Assembly: GCA_964617875.1 (NCBI GenBank)
Contig: CAZUAI010000004.1
Location: 1-64,000 of the forward strand
Reading direction: 5' to 3'
Source of the DNA: CAZMVY01 sp964617875
Lineage (GTDB): Bacteria; Planctomycetota; Phycisphaerae; UBA1845; PWPN01
Length of the DNA: 64,000 nt
The position numbers were made by a program, and so were the translations under genes. Of the stretch, positions 1-8,475 are shown piece by piece. The number at the start of each line of letters is the position of its first letter. The stretch's first letter is position 1. The notes under the pieces were generated by a model. That model was not told the DNA's origin, searched no databases, and saw only the letters and a list, made by a program, of their open reading frames with translations.

Positions 1-135
1 CATCCGTACGATCTTCGCTCGTGCGAGGTGCGGATTATGCAACTTGGGGGTATAGTTGGCCCCGGACGATGCGTGCAATGTCGCTCGCACGCCCGCGTAT
101 CCGGGAGTAGAATCACGGGGCTTCAGGATACCGCG

Positions 136-1017
136 GTGCCACAGACCAAGCGTCAGATCGAGGCCCTGCTCGCCGGACTCGGTGCCCGGCCGAACCGCCG
201 TCTCGGGCAGAACTTCCTCATCGACGGCAACCTGATGCGGAAGCTCGTCGCGTCGGCCGAGGTCGGCCCGGCCGACATCGTTCTGGAGGTGGGGCCGGGC
301 ACGGGCTCGCTGACGGAGATGCTGCTCGAGCGGGCCCGCCACGTCGTTGCGGTCGAGGTGGACCGGGCACTCTACCGGTTGCTGGCGGAGCGGCTCGCGT
401 CGGCCCCGAACCTGACGCTGCTCAACGCCGACGCCCTCGCGGACAAGAACCACCTGGCGTCGGAGCTGGTTGACGCGGTTCAAGTGGCACGCGACGCGGG
501 GGCCGATCCCGCCGCGCGGGTCATGCTCGTGGCCAATCTGCCGTATCAGATTGCCTCTCCGCTGATCGTCAACCTGCTGCTGTCGGGCCTCGGGGTTCAC
601 CGTCTGTGCTTCACGGTTCAGAAGGAGGTCGCCGAACGCATCACGTCGCCGCCGGGGCGAAAGACGTTCGGCACGCTGAGCATCGCCGTCCAGGCCCTCT
701 GCGACGTGATGGTGATCACGGATCTTTCGGCGTCGGTGTTCTGGCCCCGGCCGCAGATTGAATCGACCATGCTGCGGCTGGACTGGAGCGCGGAGAAGGC
801 CACACGGATCGCTGACGTTGACAGGCTGGTCCGCGTGGCGCGCGGCTGTTTCCTTCATCGGCGCAAGAAGCTCTCGCATGCCCTGGCCTATCTTCTCGGC
901 GTCAAGCAGCTCGATCCGAGAATGACTGCCGCGCTCGCGGCCTTTGATCTGTCCCGCCGTCCGGAGCAACTCACGGTGGAGGAGTGGATCCGGCTCGCGA
1001 CGATTGTGAACGCGTAG
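136..1017 (+). CDS. rsmA: 16S rRNA dimethyladenosine transferase
   Basis: RsmA (KsgA) dimethylates two adjacent adenines near the 3' end of 16S rRNA, using S-adenosylmethionine, late in 30S assembly. The 293-residue product has the family opening RRLGQNFLID, the SAM-binding motif I (LEVGPGTGSLTE), the acidic VEVDRAL motif and the catalytic NLPYQIASPL motif, followed by the helical C-terminal rRNA-binding part. I place the start at the GTG giving VPQTKRQIE, because the upstream in-frame extension (to base 28) is unlike any RsmA and this start gives the usual family length of about 270-300 residues. No strong ribosome binding site is visible, so the start is probable rather than certain. The gene stands alone on the plus strand. 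Confidence 0.95.
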   Translation: MPQTKRQIEALLAGLGARPNRRLGQNFLIDGNLMRKLVASAEVGPADIVLEVGPGTGSLTEMLLERARHVVAVEVDRALYRLLAERLASAPNLTLLNADALADKNHLASELVDAVQVARDAGADPAARVMLVANLPYQIASPLIVNLLLSGLGVHRLCFTVQKEVAERITSPPGRKTFGTLSIAVQALCDVMVITDLSASVFWPRPQIESTMLRLDWSAEKATRIADVDRLVRVARGCFLHRRKKLSHALAYLLGVKQLDPRMTAALAAFDLSRRPEQLTVEEWIRLATIVNA

Positions 1018-1360
1018 GTTGTCCGAGGTTTGTTGTCCGTTGATCCGGGACGCGGCGCCCATTGCCCCGCCTTCGCCCGCAGCCCCGCGCTGATGCTCGG
1101 CGGCTGCTGTCGCCGGGCGCCCTCATGGTTATCGGCACATCACTCGCGCTCGCTCGAACGCCGTACCGGACGCTTGGCAACATTCTCGGACGACAAGGGC
1201 GGTGTGAAGGCGGGGGGCTCGCTGCAATCGCATCGCCGTCGTGCGAAATCTGCTTGAACCGGGGGCCCCTGCGTGCCTAGACTCAGATGGGAGCCCTCGG
1301 AACACGGGAGCCGGGGGATAGCCTGCGAGAACAGGCTCGAAACGGACAAGGGAGAGAGAC
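1018..1360. other. Intergenic region, rsmA to GH26-like gene
   Basis: This 343-base stretch has no convincing gene; the short open frames have no recognisable content. Near its right end it holds a plausible promoter (1254-1283), a small perfect hairpin (AGCCTG/CAGGCT arms at 1320-1325 and 1332-1337) and a strong ribosome binding site (GGGAGAG) just before the ATG at 1361. I see nothing else in it. Confidence 0.6.
1254..1283 (+). promoter_or_regulatory. Putative sigma70-type promoter for the GH26-like gene
   Basis: TTGAAC at 1254-1259 and TAGACT at 1278-1283 are separated by 18 bases, giving a predicted transcript start near 1290 and a leader of about 70 bases. Each hexamer matches the sigma70 consensus at four of six positions. 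A very similar pair, TTGAAC-N17-TATACT, precedes the gene at 48948. Inferred by eye only. Confidence 0.35.
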
Positions 1361-2437
1361 ATGTCAGAGTGCAAGCGTTTCGTTGTCAGTCGCGTGATGG
1401 TGTGCTTGTGCGGCGGTCTTGCCGTTGTTGCGGCGATGACGGCGCCGGCGGCCGCCGGTTCCTCGTATCCGGACAAGCCGGCCTGGATCCACAATGCGAG
1501 CGCGCAGATCCTGGCGAACTTTCCGAAGATCGATGCCTTCATGTGGTTTAACATCGACAAGGAGCGCGACTGGCGCGTGGATTCGTCGCCCGAGAGCCTC
1601 GCGGCGTACAAGGCGAGCTGGGGGACGCTCCAGCAGGGCGCGTACCTCGACGGCTTCCCGTATCCGGGGCCGCCGGACACGTCGAAGATCGACGCCTTCG
1701 AGGCGCTGGTCGAGCACCACCAGACGCGGATCGGCTGGTATGAGTCCCTCGACATGCCGTTTCCGAGCGCGGCGGTCAACGCCGTGCAGGGCCGCGGCTC
1801 GAAGCCCTACATCGTATGGGAGCCGTTTGACGGCAGCGTCCCCGGCGAAACGGCCCGCTCGGGCGAGAGCCGCCTGGATGACATCCTGGCCGGCGCGTAT
1901 GACACCCGGATCAACGACTGGGCCCAGGCCGCCGCTGCCAACGGCAAGCCGATGGAGATCTCCTTCGGCCACGAGATGAACGGCGACTGGTTCACCTGGG
2001 GCTACCTTGGCGGGCACAACGGCAATACGGCGGCGCAGTACGTGGAGGCCTTCCGTTACGTCGTCGACAAGTTCAACGCCGCCGGCGCGACGAACGTGGA
2101 CTGGGTCTGGTGCATCAATGCCTCGTGGCACGACGACTTTTCTATGGCCTTCCCCGGCGAACAGTACGTTGATCGCATGGGGATGAACGGATTCAACTGG
2201 GGCGACGACCCGGCCGGCGGCGGCCCCGATTACGCCAAGTGGCGCGATTTCGAGCGGATCTTCGGGCAGTGGGATCCTTACTTCCCCGAGGGCGTACACA
2301 ACTACAACCGGCTCGTCGAACTGGCCCCGAATCTGCCCATCATCGTGGGTGAGTTCGGCTCGTCCGGCGTGCCGGAACCGGCGACGCTCGCGTTGCTCGC
2401 CGCGGGCGGCCTCGTGCTGGCCCGTCGCCGGCGCTGA
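1361..2437 (+). CDS. Secreted GH26-like glycoside hydrolase, apparently circularly permuted, PEP-CTERM
   Basis: The 358-residue product begins with a signal peptide (residues 1-32, ending APAAAG) and ends with a PEP-CTERM tail (VPEPATLALL, hydrophobic stretch, ARRRR), so it should be exported and C-terminally sorted. The barrel carries the GH26-like acid/base motif SFGHEMNGDW (Glu205) and the nucleophile-type motif IIVGEFGSSG (Glu331); this family mostly attacks mannans or related beta-glycans. The odd feature is segment order. Residues 38-85 (KPAWI...FPKIDAFMWFNIDKE.DWR.DSS.ESLAAY) look like the piece that normally follows the nucleophile strand at the end of such domains, but here they precede the piece that normally starts them (GAYLDG...DTSKIDAFEALV, residues 93-117). 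The PEP-CTERM tail follows the nucleophile strand directly. An ATG with a GGGAGAG ribosome binding site sets the start. Substrate is unknown. Confidence 0.85.
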   Translation: MSECKRFVVSRVMVCLCGGLAVVAAMTAPAAAGSSYPDKPAWIHNASAQILANFPKIDAFMWFNIDKERDWRVDSSPESLAAYKASWGTLQQGAYLDGFPYPGPPDTSKIDAFEALVEHHQTRIGWYESLDMPFPSAAVNAVQGRGSKPYIVWEPFDGSVPGETARSGESRLDDILAGAYDTRINDWAQAAAANGKPMEISFGHEMNGDWFTWGYLGGHNGNTAAQYVEAFRYVVDKFNAAGATNVDWVWCINASWHDDFSMAFPGEQYVDRMGMNGFNWGDDPAGGGPDYAKWRDFERIFGQWDPYFPEGVHNYNRLVELAPNLPIIVGEFGSSGVPEPATLALLAAGGLVLARRRR

Positions 2438-2498
2438 CGCTCGCGTTGCGTGCCGCAACGCGGCGAAACCGCCCGAACGAGAAAGCGGAAAGGCCGAG

Positions 2499-2545
2499 AA
2501 AGGGCACCTGCCCGTGCGTTGCCGAAACGCCCGGGCGGTGCCTTT
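2499..2545. terminator. Possible bidirectional terminator hairpin
   Basis: AAAGGGCACCTGCCCG at 2499-2514 pairs, with two single-base bulges, with CGGGCGGTGCCTTT at 2532-2545. It lies between two convergent genes ending at 2437 (plus) and 2601 (minus), and the A/T-flanked arms would serve both directions. The T-run is short (three bases), so strength is uncertain. Confidence 0.45.
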
Positions 2546-2600
2546 CGCGCATCCGGTGCGTGGACTGTCGGCAGAGGTTTCGGGCGGTGCCGGCGCGGCC

Positions 2601-4112
2601 TCACGGACTGCCCGGGAACGCGGACGTGCCGTGCCCGAAGACCGGCAGAAGCTCGACCCCCAGTTGGCGCGGGTCATAGCCGTAGATCCGCAGGGCCGAT
2701 GACGGGGCGTCCGTGTCGAACATGTACACCCGCCAACCCTCGCGCCGCAACGCCAGGACGTCTTCCTTCCGCAGGGCGTAGACAAGGAACACGTCGCTGC
2801 CGCGCACGCGATGCATCTGCCGCAGCGCGGGTGTCGCCGCCGCCGACAGCGAACTCGAGATGTCCTCCGGGTCGGCGGTTACGATCGCGTCATTCTGAAA
2901 CGTGAGGATCGGCCCCATCGCGGTGATGATCACCGCCTTGCCCGGAGGGCGAAACTCGCCGATGCGTGTGCGAATCCGCTCCATGTTGCGGCGGACGAGG
3001 CCGTCGCCCACCACCTGCCCCCATGCCGGCTGGAACCCCACCCGGCGGCGCCCGCTCTCGCCGCCCTTCAGATTGACGGTCACGATCCCGTCGGCGACGA
3101 TCAGCAGGCCCACAAGCAGCATCTCCCGCCGGTTCAGGCATCGCCCCATCCGCAGATAGACGAACGGCAGCACGGGAAGCAGATACGCCGCCTCATCCGA
3201 ATGGAGCAGGAACAGGGCGACAAAGACGGCAATCGCGGCACACTCGGCCCCCACGACACCGGCCGGACCGGCCCGGAGCGAACGTGCGAGGTCCTTCCGC
3301 CGCACGATGAGCAGCACGCCGATCGCCGCGGCGGCCGCCGGCCCCAGCACCGAAATCACGTTGTAGCCTGTCTTTGCCGCGTACTGCACCGGGCTCATGT
3401 GCGACGGCGGCAGCCGGAACATCGCCGATCCGGCGCCACGCAGGATCGGGACATAGAACGCCAGGCCGGCCAGGAGGACGGCCGCGCCCCATACGCTCGC
3501 GACCGCCGGCCGGCGTCCCTTCCGCAGGGCATACACGCCCAGCGGCAGCACAAACAGCATGTTGCTCAGCCGGAGTCCGATCGCCGCTGCGACCAGCACG
3601 CCGGCCGCCGGCCATCGGTCGTCCCGCGCCATCGCCCACGCCCACAGAAGCATCGCCAGACCGGGAACGTAGTCGAGCGATGTAGCCGCGTTGACGAGCA
3701 GGATCGGCGTCAAGGCGAAGATGGCAATCCAGCCGCCCGGACAGCCGTTCTTCCGGGCGACACGGGCAAACGCCGCGATGCTTGCGGCGAAGAACGCCAG
3801 CACCGCCGCGTTGGCGGCGACGTGCCCGCCCCACGGAACGAGGACGGCCAGGGCGTACTCGAACAGCGGGTTCCCCGGCAGCCGCGACGGGACGTATCGC
3901 CCCTCCTGCCACAACCGCATCGCCGCCGCGGCGCCGCGCCACGCATCGCCGTCGCTGCCGTAGTTGATCACCAGCCGTGGCACCGTCGCCGCAGCCACGG
4001 CAACGGCCACGACGACCCACGCGGCCGTCCCCGGACGGCCGTGTCGTGGCGCGCCGCCGGATGCCATGGCGCCCGGCGGAGCGGACCCGGCGATGCCTTG
4101 CACCTCGGACAC
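2601..4112 (-). CDS. Polytopic membrane protein, GT-C glycosyltransferase-like
   Basis: The product of up to 503 residues has many hydrophobic segments (for example VVVAVAVAAATVPRLVI near the N-terminus) and a soluble C-terminal domain of about 150 residues. The early charged loop INYGSDGDAWRGAAAAMRLW, after the first membrane segment, has the acidic-residue layout of GT-C enzymes that transfer sugars from polyprenyl phosphate to lipid or protein, and the following GRYVPSRLPGNPLFEYAL resembles the 'R.PG.PL.E' loop in that superfamily. This supports the fold class but not a donor or acceptor. The start is uncertain: GTG at 4112 opens the longest frame and an ATG lies 15 codons inside. The gene is convergent with the GH26-like gene and divergent from the operon starting at 4401. 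Confidence 0.75.
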   Translation of the reverse strand: MSEVQGIAGSAPPGAMASGGAPRHGRPGTAAWVVVAVAVAAATVPRLVINYGSDGDAWRGAAAAMRLWQEGRYVPSRLPGNPLFEYALAVLVPWGGHVAANAAVLAFFAASIAAFARVARKNGCPGGWIAIFALTPILLVNAATSLDYVPGLAMLLWAWAMARDDRWPAAGVLVAAAIGLRLSNMLFVLPLGVYALRKGRRPAVASVWGAAVLLAGLAFYVPILRGAGSAMFRLPPSHMSPVQYAAKTGYNVISVLGPAAAAAIGVLLIVRRKDLARSLRAGPAGVVGAECAAIAVFVALFLLHSDEAAYLLPVLPFVYLRMGRCLNRREMLLVGLLIVADGIVTVNLKGGESGRRRVGFQPAWGQVVGDGLVRRNMERIRTRIGEFRPPGKAVIITAMGPILTFQNDAIVTADPEDISSSLSAAATPALRQMHRVRGSDVFLVYALRKEDVLALRREGWRVYMFDTDAPSSALRIYGYDPRQLGVELLPVFGHGTSAFPGSP

Positions 4113-4400
4113 GGCTGACCATGCTGCCGGCGGGCCGACAGGGCGTCAAACCGTACGTGGGCGGCAGGCGGCGAGCGGACACGTGAACGATGGCGCGCCG
4201 TCGTGGATTCCACGCCCAATCCCCGCGCCGGGACCGATAACATCATGGCTCGTGCTCCCTCATCGGCTGTGCGGAGCGAGGCCGCCGGGGCAAATAACGC
4301 ATCTCAGGCGCCGATAAATCGAGCCCTCTCACTGACCGATAAGCCATCTGTGCGGATGACCCGGGGCTCGCCGACCTCGCGCCCGCCGTGCGCATAGAGC
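4113..4400. other. Divergent intergenic region
   Basis: These 288 bases separate two divergent membrane-protein genes and must hold their promoters. I see two near-copies of CCGATAA (around 4313 and 4338), but no convincing -35/-10 pair and no gene. Confidence 0.4.
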
Positions 4401-6242
4401 ATGAGCATTGCGGCAACCCATGATTTCGGACGGCGTGGCAACGCTGAAGCGGCCGTCCCCTCCGAATCCGTTGAGCGACTCGCCGCCCTGGGCGGCGCGG
4501 CCACCGTCTGTCTCGTCGCGACCGCCGGCTACCTCTTCACGCTTGCGCAATGGGGTTACTACGGCGACGACTTCAGCGGACGCGCCCGCGTTGTCGAGCA
4601 CGGATGGCCCGGCGCGTATCTCTTCTACGCCCGGCAGTATGGATTCTTCCGTCCCCTGGGCGTGCTGCACCTCGATGCGTGGCTCCGCTGGTTCTGGGCG
4701 TGGCCGGCAACGCAACATGCGATCCTTCTGGCATGGTACGTTGGTGTGTGTCTGCTGCTGTATGCCCTTGTCCGGAGGCTCGCCGACGATACGCGGGTTG
4801 CCCTGGCGGCCGCCGCCGTCTTCGCCGCGTGGCACACCTGCACGGAATCCGTCGTCTGGATTTCGGCGGCCGCCGAGATGCTTCCGGCCGGGGCGCTGCT
4901 GCTGGCATCGGCCCTTCTGTACCTGCGGCACCTCGAGGCGGCCGATCCGGCCGCGCGACGAAGGCGATGGTGGCTCAGCCTGCTGCTCTTTGTGCTGTCA
5001 GCGCTCTTTCACGACCAGCACCTTGGCGCCGCCGTCCTCTTCTCGTCGCTGGCGCTGCTCAAGGGCGCGCAGGGACGGCGAGCGCGTCTCGCGCTCGGGA
5101 CGCTGCCGTTCTGGGCCGTTTCGATCGGCGTCGGCGTTGTCGGCGTGATCACGACGGCCGGCACGGTGCGCCCGCTCGAACCGGGCCTCTCTACGCTGGC
5201 GCGCAGTTCGGGGGCCGTTGTGGCCCTGTTCGTCCATTGGATGGTCGCGCAGACGATGGCGGATCAGTGGCTCCACCGCTGGGGCGCACCGGGCGCCTTC
5301 TACGCCCTCGATCGCGATGGCCTGATCCTTGCCGTGGCGACAACTCTCGCCGGATGCGGACTGGTGTGGTCCTATCTGCGCCGGGACCCCGTTCGTCGCT
5401 GTCCGGTCCGCAGGGCTGCGGGACCGGCCGTGATCGGCTTGCTGCTGGCTGCGGCAACACTGGGAATCATGGCATCGCGCGGCCCCGGCATGGCGACGCG
5501 GCACACGCTCTTCCCGGCGATGGGCGTGGCGATGGTCGTCGGCGCGGCGTTGTGCCGTGTACCCGGCCGGCTGGGGCGACACGCGGCGGCGGCGGCCGTG
5601 ACGGTCCTGGTATTTGCCCTGTCGATGCTGCGGCTCGGCTACGTGTACGAATGGACGATTCGGACCCGCGTAACGGATCGCCTGCTGCCGTCGCTGGCCG
5701 CGATCTGCCCGGCGCCGTCGCCGAACGACCTGCTCGTCATCGACGGCGTGGATCGCTACGGCCGAGGCTTCCAGGACTCGTGGGGCCTCAGCGCGGCGTT
5801 CAGCATGGATCGCGGCGTTCGCGTGCGGATTGCGACGGTGGCGCACATTGACAACGGCCGCCTGCTCGCGAAGGCCGCGTGGGACAATCCGGGCGATCCG
5901 TGGCCGATCGATGCCGACTCGACGCGATTCTTCGTGTGGGAGGAGTCACGACGCGGCGTCCGGGCCTCGTCGCTGGCCGAGTATCTGCGGCGACACCCGG
6001 ACCTGGCCCTCGCGCAGTCATCGTCTGCGCTCCAACCGGAGTCCACGCCGTCGCCGGCGGCACACCGTCGGTCCCTTCGGGGCAGGCATGCACCCGCCGA
6101 ATCCGTCGCGATCGCCCGATGCAGGCGAGACGAACAGAGGAAATCGTCGCGGCCGGCGGACGAACCGGCTCGCGCCCGGGAAAGGACCGCTGCCGGCCGG
6201 GGCGCCGGACGCGCCGGCTTTCGAGAGGAGACGCTGCAATGA
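4401..6242 (+). CDS. Polytopic membrane protein, GT-C-like
   Basis: This 613-residue protein has an N-terminal tail of about 35 residues, a first membrane segment (TVCLVATAGYLFTLA) followed by an acidic loop GYYGDDFSGRAR, and about ten further hydrophobic segments before a soluble C-terminal region from about residue 430. An acidic pair right after the first membrane helix is the typical position of the catalytic Asp in GT-C glycosyltransferases, so I infer a lipid-linked sugar transferase or a close relative; no named family is certain. The last 60 or so residues are rich in Arg and Ala and look unstructured. Its stop overlaps the ATG of the next gene (ATGA), so the two are co-translated. 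Confidence 0.75.
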   Translation: MSIAATHDFGRRGNAEAAVPSESVERLAALGGAATVCLVATAGYLFTLAQWGYYGDDFSGRARVVEHGWPGAYLFYARQYGFFRPLGVLHLDAWLRWFWAWPATQHAILLAWYVGVCLLLYALVRRLADDTRVALAAAAVFAAWHTCTESVVWISAAAEMLPAGALLLASALLYLRHLEAADPAARRRRWWLSLLLFVLSALFHDQHLGAAVLFSSLALLKGAQGRRARLALGTLPFWAVSIGVGVVGVITTAGTVRPLEPGLSTLARSSGAVVALFVHWMVAQTMADQWLHRWGAPGAFYALDRDGLILAVATTLAGCGLVWSYLRRDPVRRCPVRRAAGPAVIGLLLAAATLGIMASRGPGMATRHTLFPAMGVAMVVGAALCRVPGRLGRHAAAAAVTVLVFALSMLRLGYVYEWTIRTRVTDRLLPSLAAICPAPSPNDLLVIDGVDRYGRGFQDSWGLSAAFSMDRGVRVRIATVAHIDNGRLLAKAAWDNPGDPWPIDADSTRFFVWEESRRGVRASSLAEYLRRHPDLALAQSSSALQPESTPSPAAHRRSLRGRHAPAESVAIARCRRDEQRKSSRPADEPARARERTAAGRGAGRAGFREETLQ

Positions 6243-7363
6243 ACCGATCGGAGGAACTCATCGGCGCGCGGCTTCGCACTCCGACGCCTCCCCGGACGCC
6301 CCCGGCACCGTGGATCAGCATCGTGGTGCCCGCGCTCAACGAGGAGGAGAACGTGGAGGCCCTCGTGCGTCGCGTGGGCGACGTCCTGGGCCCGATCACC
6401 GGCAGCTATGAGATCGTCTTCGTCAGCGACGGCAGCACGGATCGGACGGCGGAGATCGTCAAATGCCTCCACGCCGGTGATCCTCGCGTCAAGCTGCTCC
6501 ATCTCTCCCGGCGGTTCGGCCATCAGAACGCGATTCTCGCCGGCCTCGACCACGCCCAGGGCCGCGTCGTCATCACGATGGACGCCGACCTCCAGCACCC
6601 GCCCGAGGCCATCCCGGAGATGCTCGCCCGCTGGGAAGAGGGCGCCGACGTCGTCCATGCCGTGCGCCGTTCCACGCGGCAGAGCGGTCCGCTGATCGGG
6701 CAGTGCAAGCGTCTCGGCTACGGCGTGCTTCGGCGCCTGTGCGAGGTGGACATCATCCCGCAATCCGCCGACTTCCGCCTCTACGACCGCCGTGCCGTCG
6801 CCGCGATGCGCAGCCTTCGTGAGCACAGCCGGTTCAACCGCGGGCTCGCCCGCTGGATCGGGTTCCGCCAGGCCGTCGTCACGATCGACGAGCACAAGCG
6901 CCGCGCCGGTGTCGCCAAGTACTCGTTCCTCAAACTTCTCCGCCTGCTGACCGACGGCATCTTTTCGCTCTCATCGCGGCCGCTACAATACATGGGCGTC
7001 GCGGGCCTGGGCCTGTCGGTGATGTCGATCGGCTACATGCTCGTCGTGCTGGTCGGCCACGCGTTGAACCTGCCGGGCTACCGGGCGATCGGCGGCTGGG
7101 CGTCGCTCATCGCGGTGGTTCTGTGCATGAGTGGGATCCAGCTCATGGGGCTGTGGCTGATGGGCCAGTACCTCGGGCGGACCTATGACGAGGTGAAGCG
7201 CCGCCCGCCGTACATCATTGCGGATGCCGCGGGCTTCGACGGCTGCCCCGACGCGGCCGCCGATTCCGAGCCGCGCCGGATCCCGCGACGGACCGCCGCC
7301 GCGCCCGCACGTTTGCGGGTCGCGCCGTCGGAACGGGAGCTGGAAGTCTGTGAGCGAACGTGA
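6239..7363 (+). CDS. GT2 family glycosyltransferase, dolichol-phosphate-mannose-synthase-like
   Basis: This 374-residue protein has a GT-A domain (about residues 20-245) with the family signatures ISIVVPALNEEENVEALV, the nucleotide-binding VSDGSTDRT, the DXD-type metal site MDADLQHPPE and the later QSADFRLYDRR. Two C-terminal membrane helices follow (LQYMGVAGLGLSVMSIGYML and the pair at about 280-320). This is the GtrB/DPM1-like layout: it attaches a sugar from a nucleotide donor to polyprenyl phosphate on the cytoplasmic face, supplying GT-C enzymes such as its upstream neighbour. The start is the ATG overlapping the previous stop, with GAGAGGAG just upstream. An in-frame upstream extension to 5879 is rejected because it lies inside the previous gene. 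Confidence 0.93.
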   Translation: MNRSEELIGARLRTPTPPRTPPAPWISIVVPALNEEENVEALVRRVGDVLGPITGSYEIVFVSDGSTDRTAEIVKCLHAGDPRVKLLHLSRRFGHQNAILAGLDHAQGRVVITMDADLQHPPEAIPEMLARWEEGADVVHAVRRSTRQSGPLIGQCKRLGYGVLRRLCEVDIIPQSADFRLYDRRAVAAMRSLREHSRFNRGLARWIGFRQAVVTIDEHKRRAGVAKYSFLKLLRLLTDGIFSLSSRPLQYMGVAGLGLSVMSIGYMLVVLVGHALNLPGYRAIGGWASLIAVVLCMSGIQLMGLWLMGQYLGRTYDEVKRRPPYIIADAAGFDGCPDAAADSEPRRIPRRTAAAPARLRVAPSERELEVCERT

Positions 7364-8390
7364 TGGCCGGATCGTGAACGGGGACCGGTGCCTCGCCTGC
7401 GGTGACGACCGGTCGCGCATTCTTCACCGCATCCGGCATTACACGATCGCGCAGTGCCCCCGCTGCCTGCTGGCCCGCACGCTCGGCGCCGACGTCGATC
7501 CCGAAGCATTCTACGACGATGCCTACTTCATCAGCGCCGACGCCCCCAAGGGATATTCGGACTACCTCGCGCTCGCGGCGGCCATGGCACGCACCAGCCG
7601 CGTCCGGATCGCACGGCTGCGCCGGCTGCTTTCCGGCGGGCGGACGCTGCTCGATGTCGGATGCGGCCCGGGATTCTTCGTGAAGGAGGCGTCCGAGGCC
7701 GGCCTCGACGCCTGCGGCCTGGAAGTCTCCGCGTTCGCCGCACGGTACGGCCGCGAGCGACTGGGCCAGCGGATCGTCACGGGCCCGGCCGATCGCGGGC
7801 ACCTCGACGAGGCCGGCGGTCCGTTCGACTGGATCACGCTCTGGGACACGATCGAGCATCTTCATCGGCCGGATGAGGTACTGGCCCTGCTGGCCGCCCG
7901 GCTGCGGCCGGGCGGCGTGCTCGCCCTGAGCACGGGCGACGTTGCTTCGCTGGCGGCGCGCGCGAGCGGGGATCACTGGCACCTGTACAACCTGCCGGAA
8001 CATCTGTGGTTCTTCTCGGTGCCGGCCCTCCGCCGCCTGCTGCGGAGGGCGGGGCTGTGTGTCGTCGGCGTCCGACGCGAGGTCTGCTGGTACACGGCCC
8101 AGTACCTCGTCGAACGGTTTCTCTACAGCCTGGGGCGTCGCGCCGCCCGCTTCCCCGGCGCCGCGTTGCTCAAACGCGTCAACGTTCCCATCACGCTTCT
8201 CGATATCGTCACCATCCACGCACGAAAGCCGGTGGAGGACATCGCCGCCGTTCGCGTACGCGACCTTGCCGCGAACGGGCCGCCTCGTCCCGCGGAACCA
8301 CGGGACGCCGACCGGGCGAGACAATGTCTGCTTGAAGGGGCTCTGGCGCCCGTCCAGCCCGGACTTGACCCATCGCCCGGCTCTCACTAG
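7350..8390 (+). CDS. Class I SAM-dependent methyltransferase with N-terminal zinc ribbon
   Basis: The 346-residue product starts with a zinc-ribbon-like segment (CLACGDD ... YTIAQCPRCLLAR) and continues with a Rossmann methyltransferase domain: motif I LLDVGCGPGFFV, an acidic motif GLEVS, and WDTIEHLHRP with the post-motif LRPGGVLAL. This zinc-ribbon plus Methyltransf_23-like layout is common in glycan biosynthesis clusters, where such enzymes methylate sugars or nucleotide-sugars; the true substrate is unknown. The start is a GTG overlapping the GT2 gene by 14 bases with GGGAG upstream; the longer frame begins inside the GT2 gene. The three genes from 4401 probably form one operon for a surface glycan or glycolipid. 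Confidence 0.88.
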   Translation: MSERDGRIVNGDRCLACGDDRSRILHRIRHYTIAQCPRCLLARTLGADVDPEAFYDDAYFISADAPKGYSDYLALAAAMARTSRVRIARLRRLLSGGRTLLDVGCGPGFFVKEASEAGLDACGLEVSAFAARYGRERLGQRIVTGPADRGHLDEAGGPFDWITLWDTIEHLHRPDEVLALLAARLRPGGVLALSTGDVASLAARASGDHWHLYNLPEHLWFFSVPALRRLLRRAGLCVVGVRREVCWYTAQYLVERFLYSLGRRAARFPGAALLKRVNVPITLLDIVTIHARKPVEDIAAVRVRDLAANGPPRPAEPRDADRARQCLLEGALAPVQPGLDPSPGSH

Positions 8391-8436
8391 CCTATTGGGC
8401 TCGAAATCGCCCCTGGGCGCGGTGAAGGCTTGACGT

Positions 8437-8453
8437 GGTGGGCGCGGCCCACC
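8437..8453. repeat. Short REP-like palindrome
   Basis: GGTGGGC and GCCCACC form a perfect 7-base inverted repeat around a GCG loop, 22 bases before the gap ATG. The 'GGTGGGC..GCCCACCCTA' pattern is a frequent dispersed palindrome in several phyla. It may act as a hairpin after the upstream operon or in the gap leader. Confidence 0.4.
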
Positions 8454-8475
8454 CTAGATACAGGAGCACAAGACT

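Noticed and set aside
2340..2437. Reading the GH26-like protein as truncated after the nucleophile
   Set aside because: The supposedly missing C-terminal segment is present at the N-terminus, so permutation explains the sequence better than deletion.
8430..8460. TTGACG ... TAGATA as a promoter for gap
   Set aside because: The spacing is 19 bases and the transcript would start at or after the ribosome binding site, so it does not fit. The palindrome here is more likely a REP-like element.
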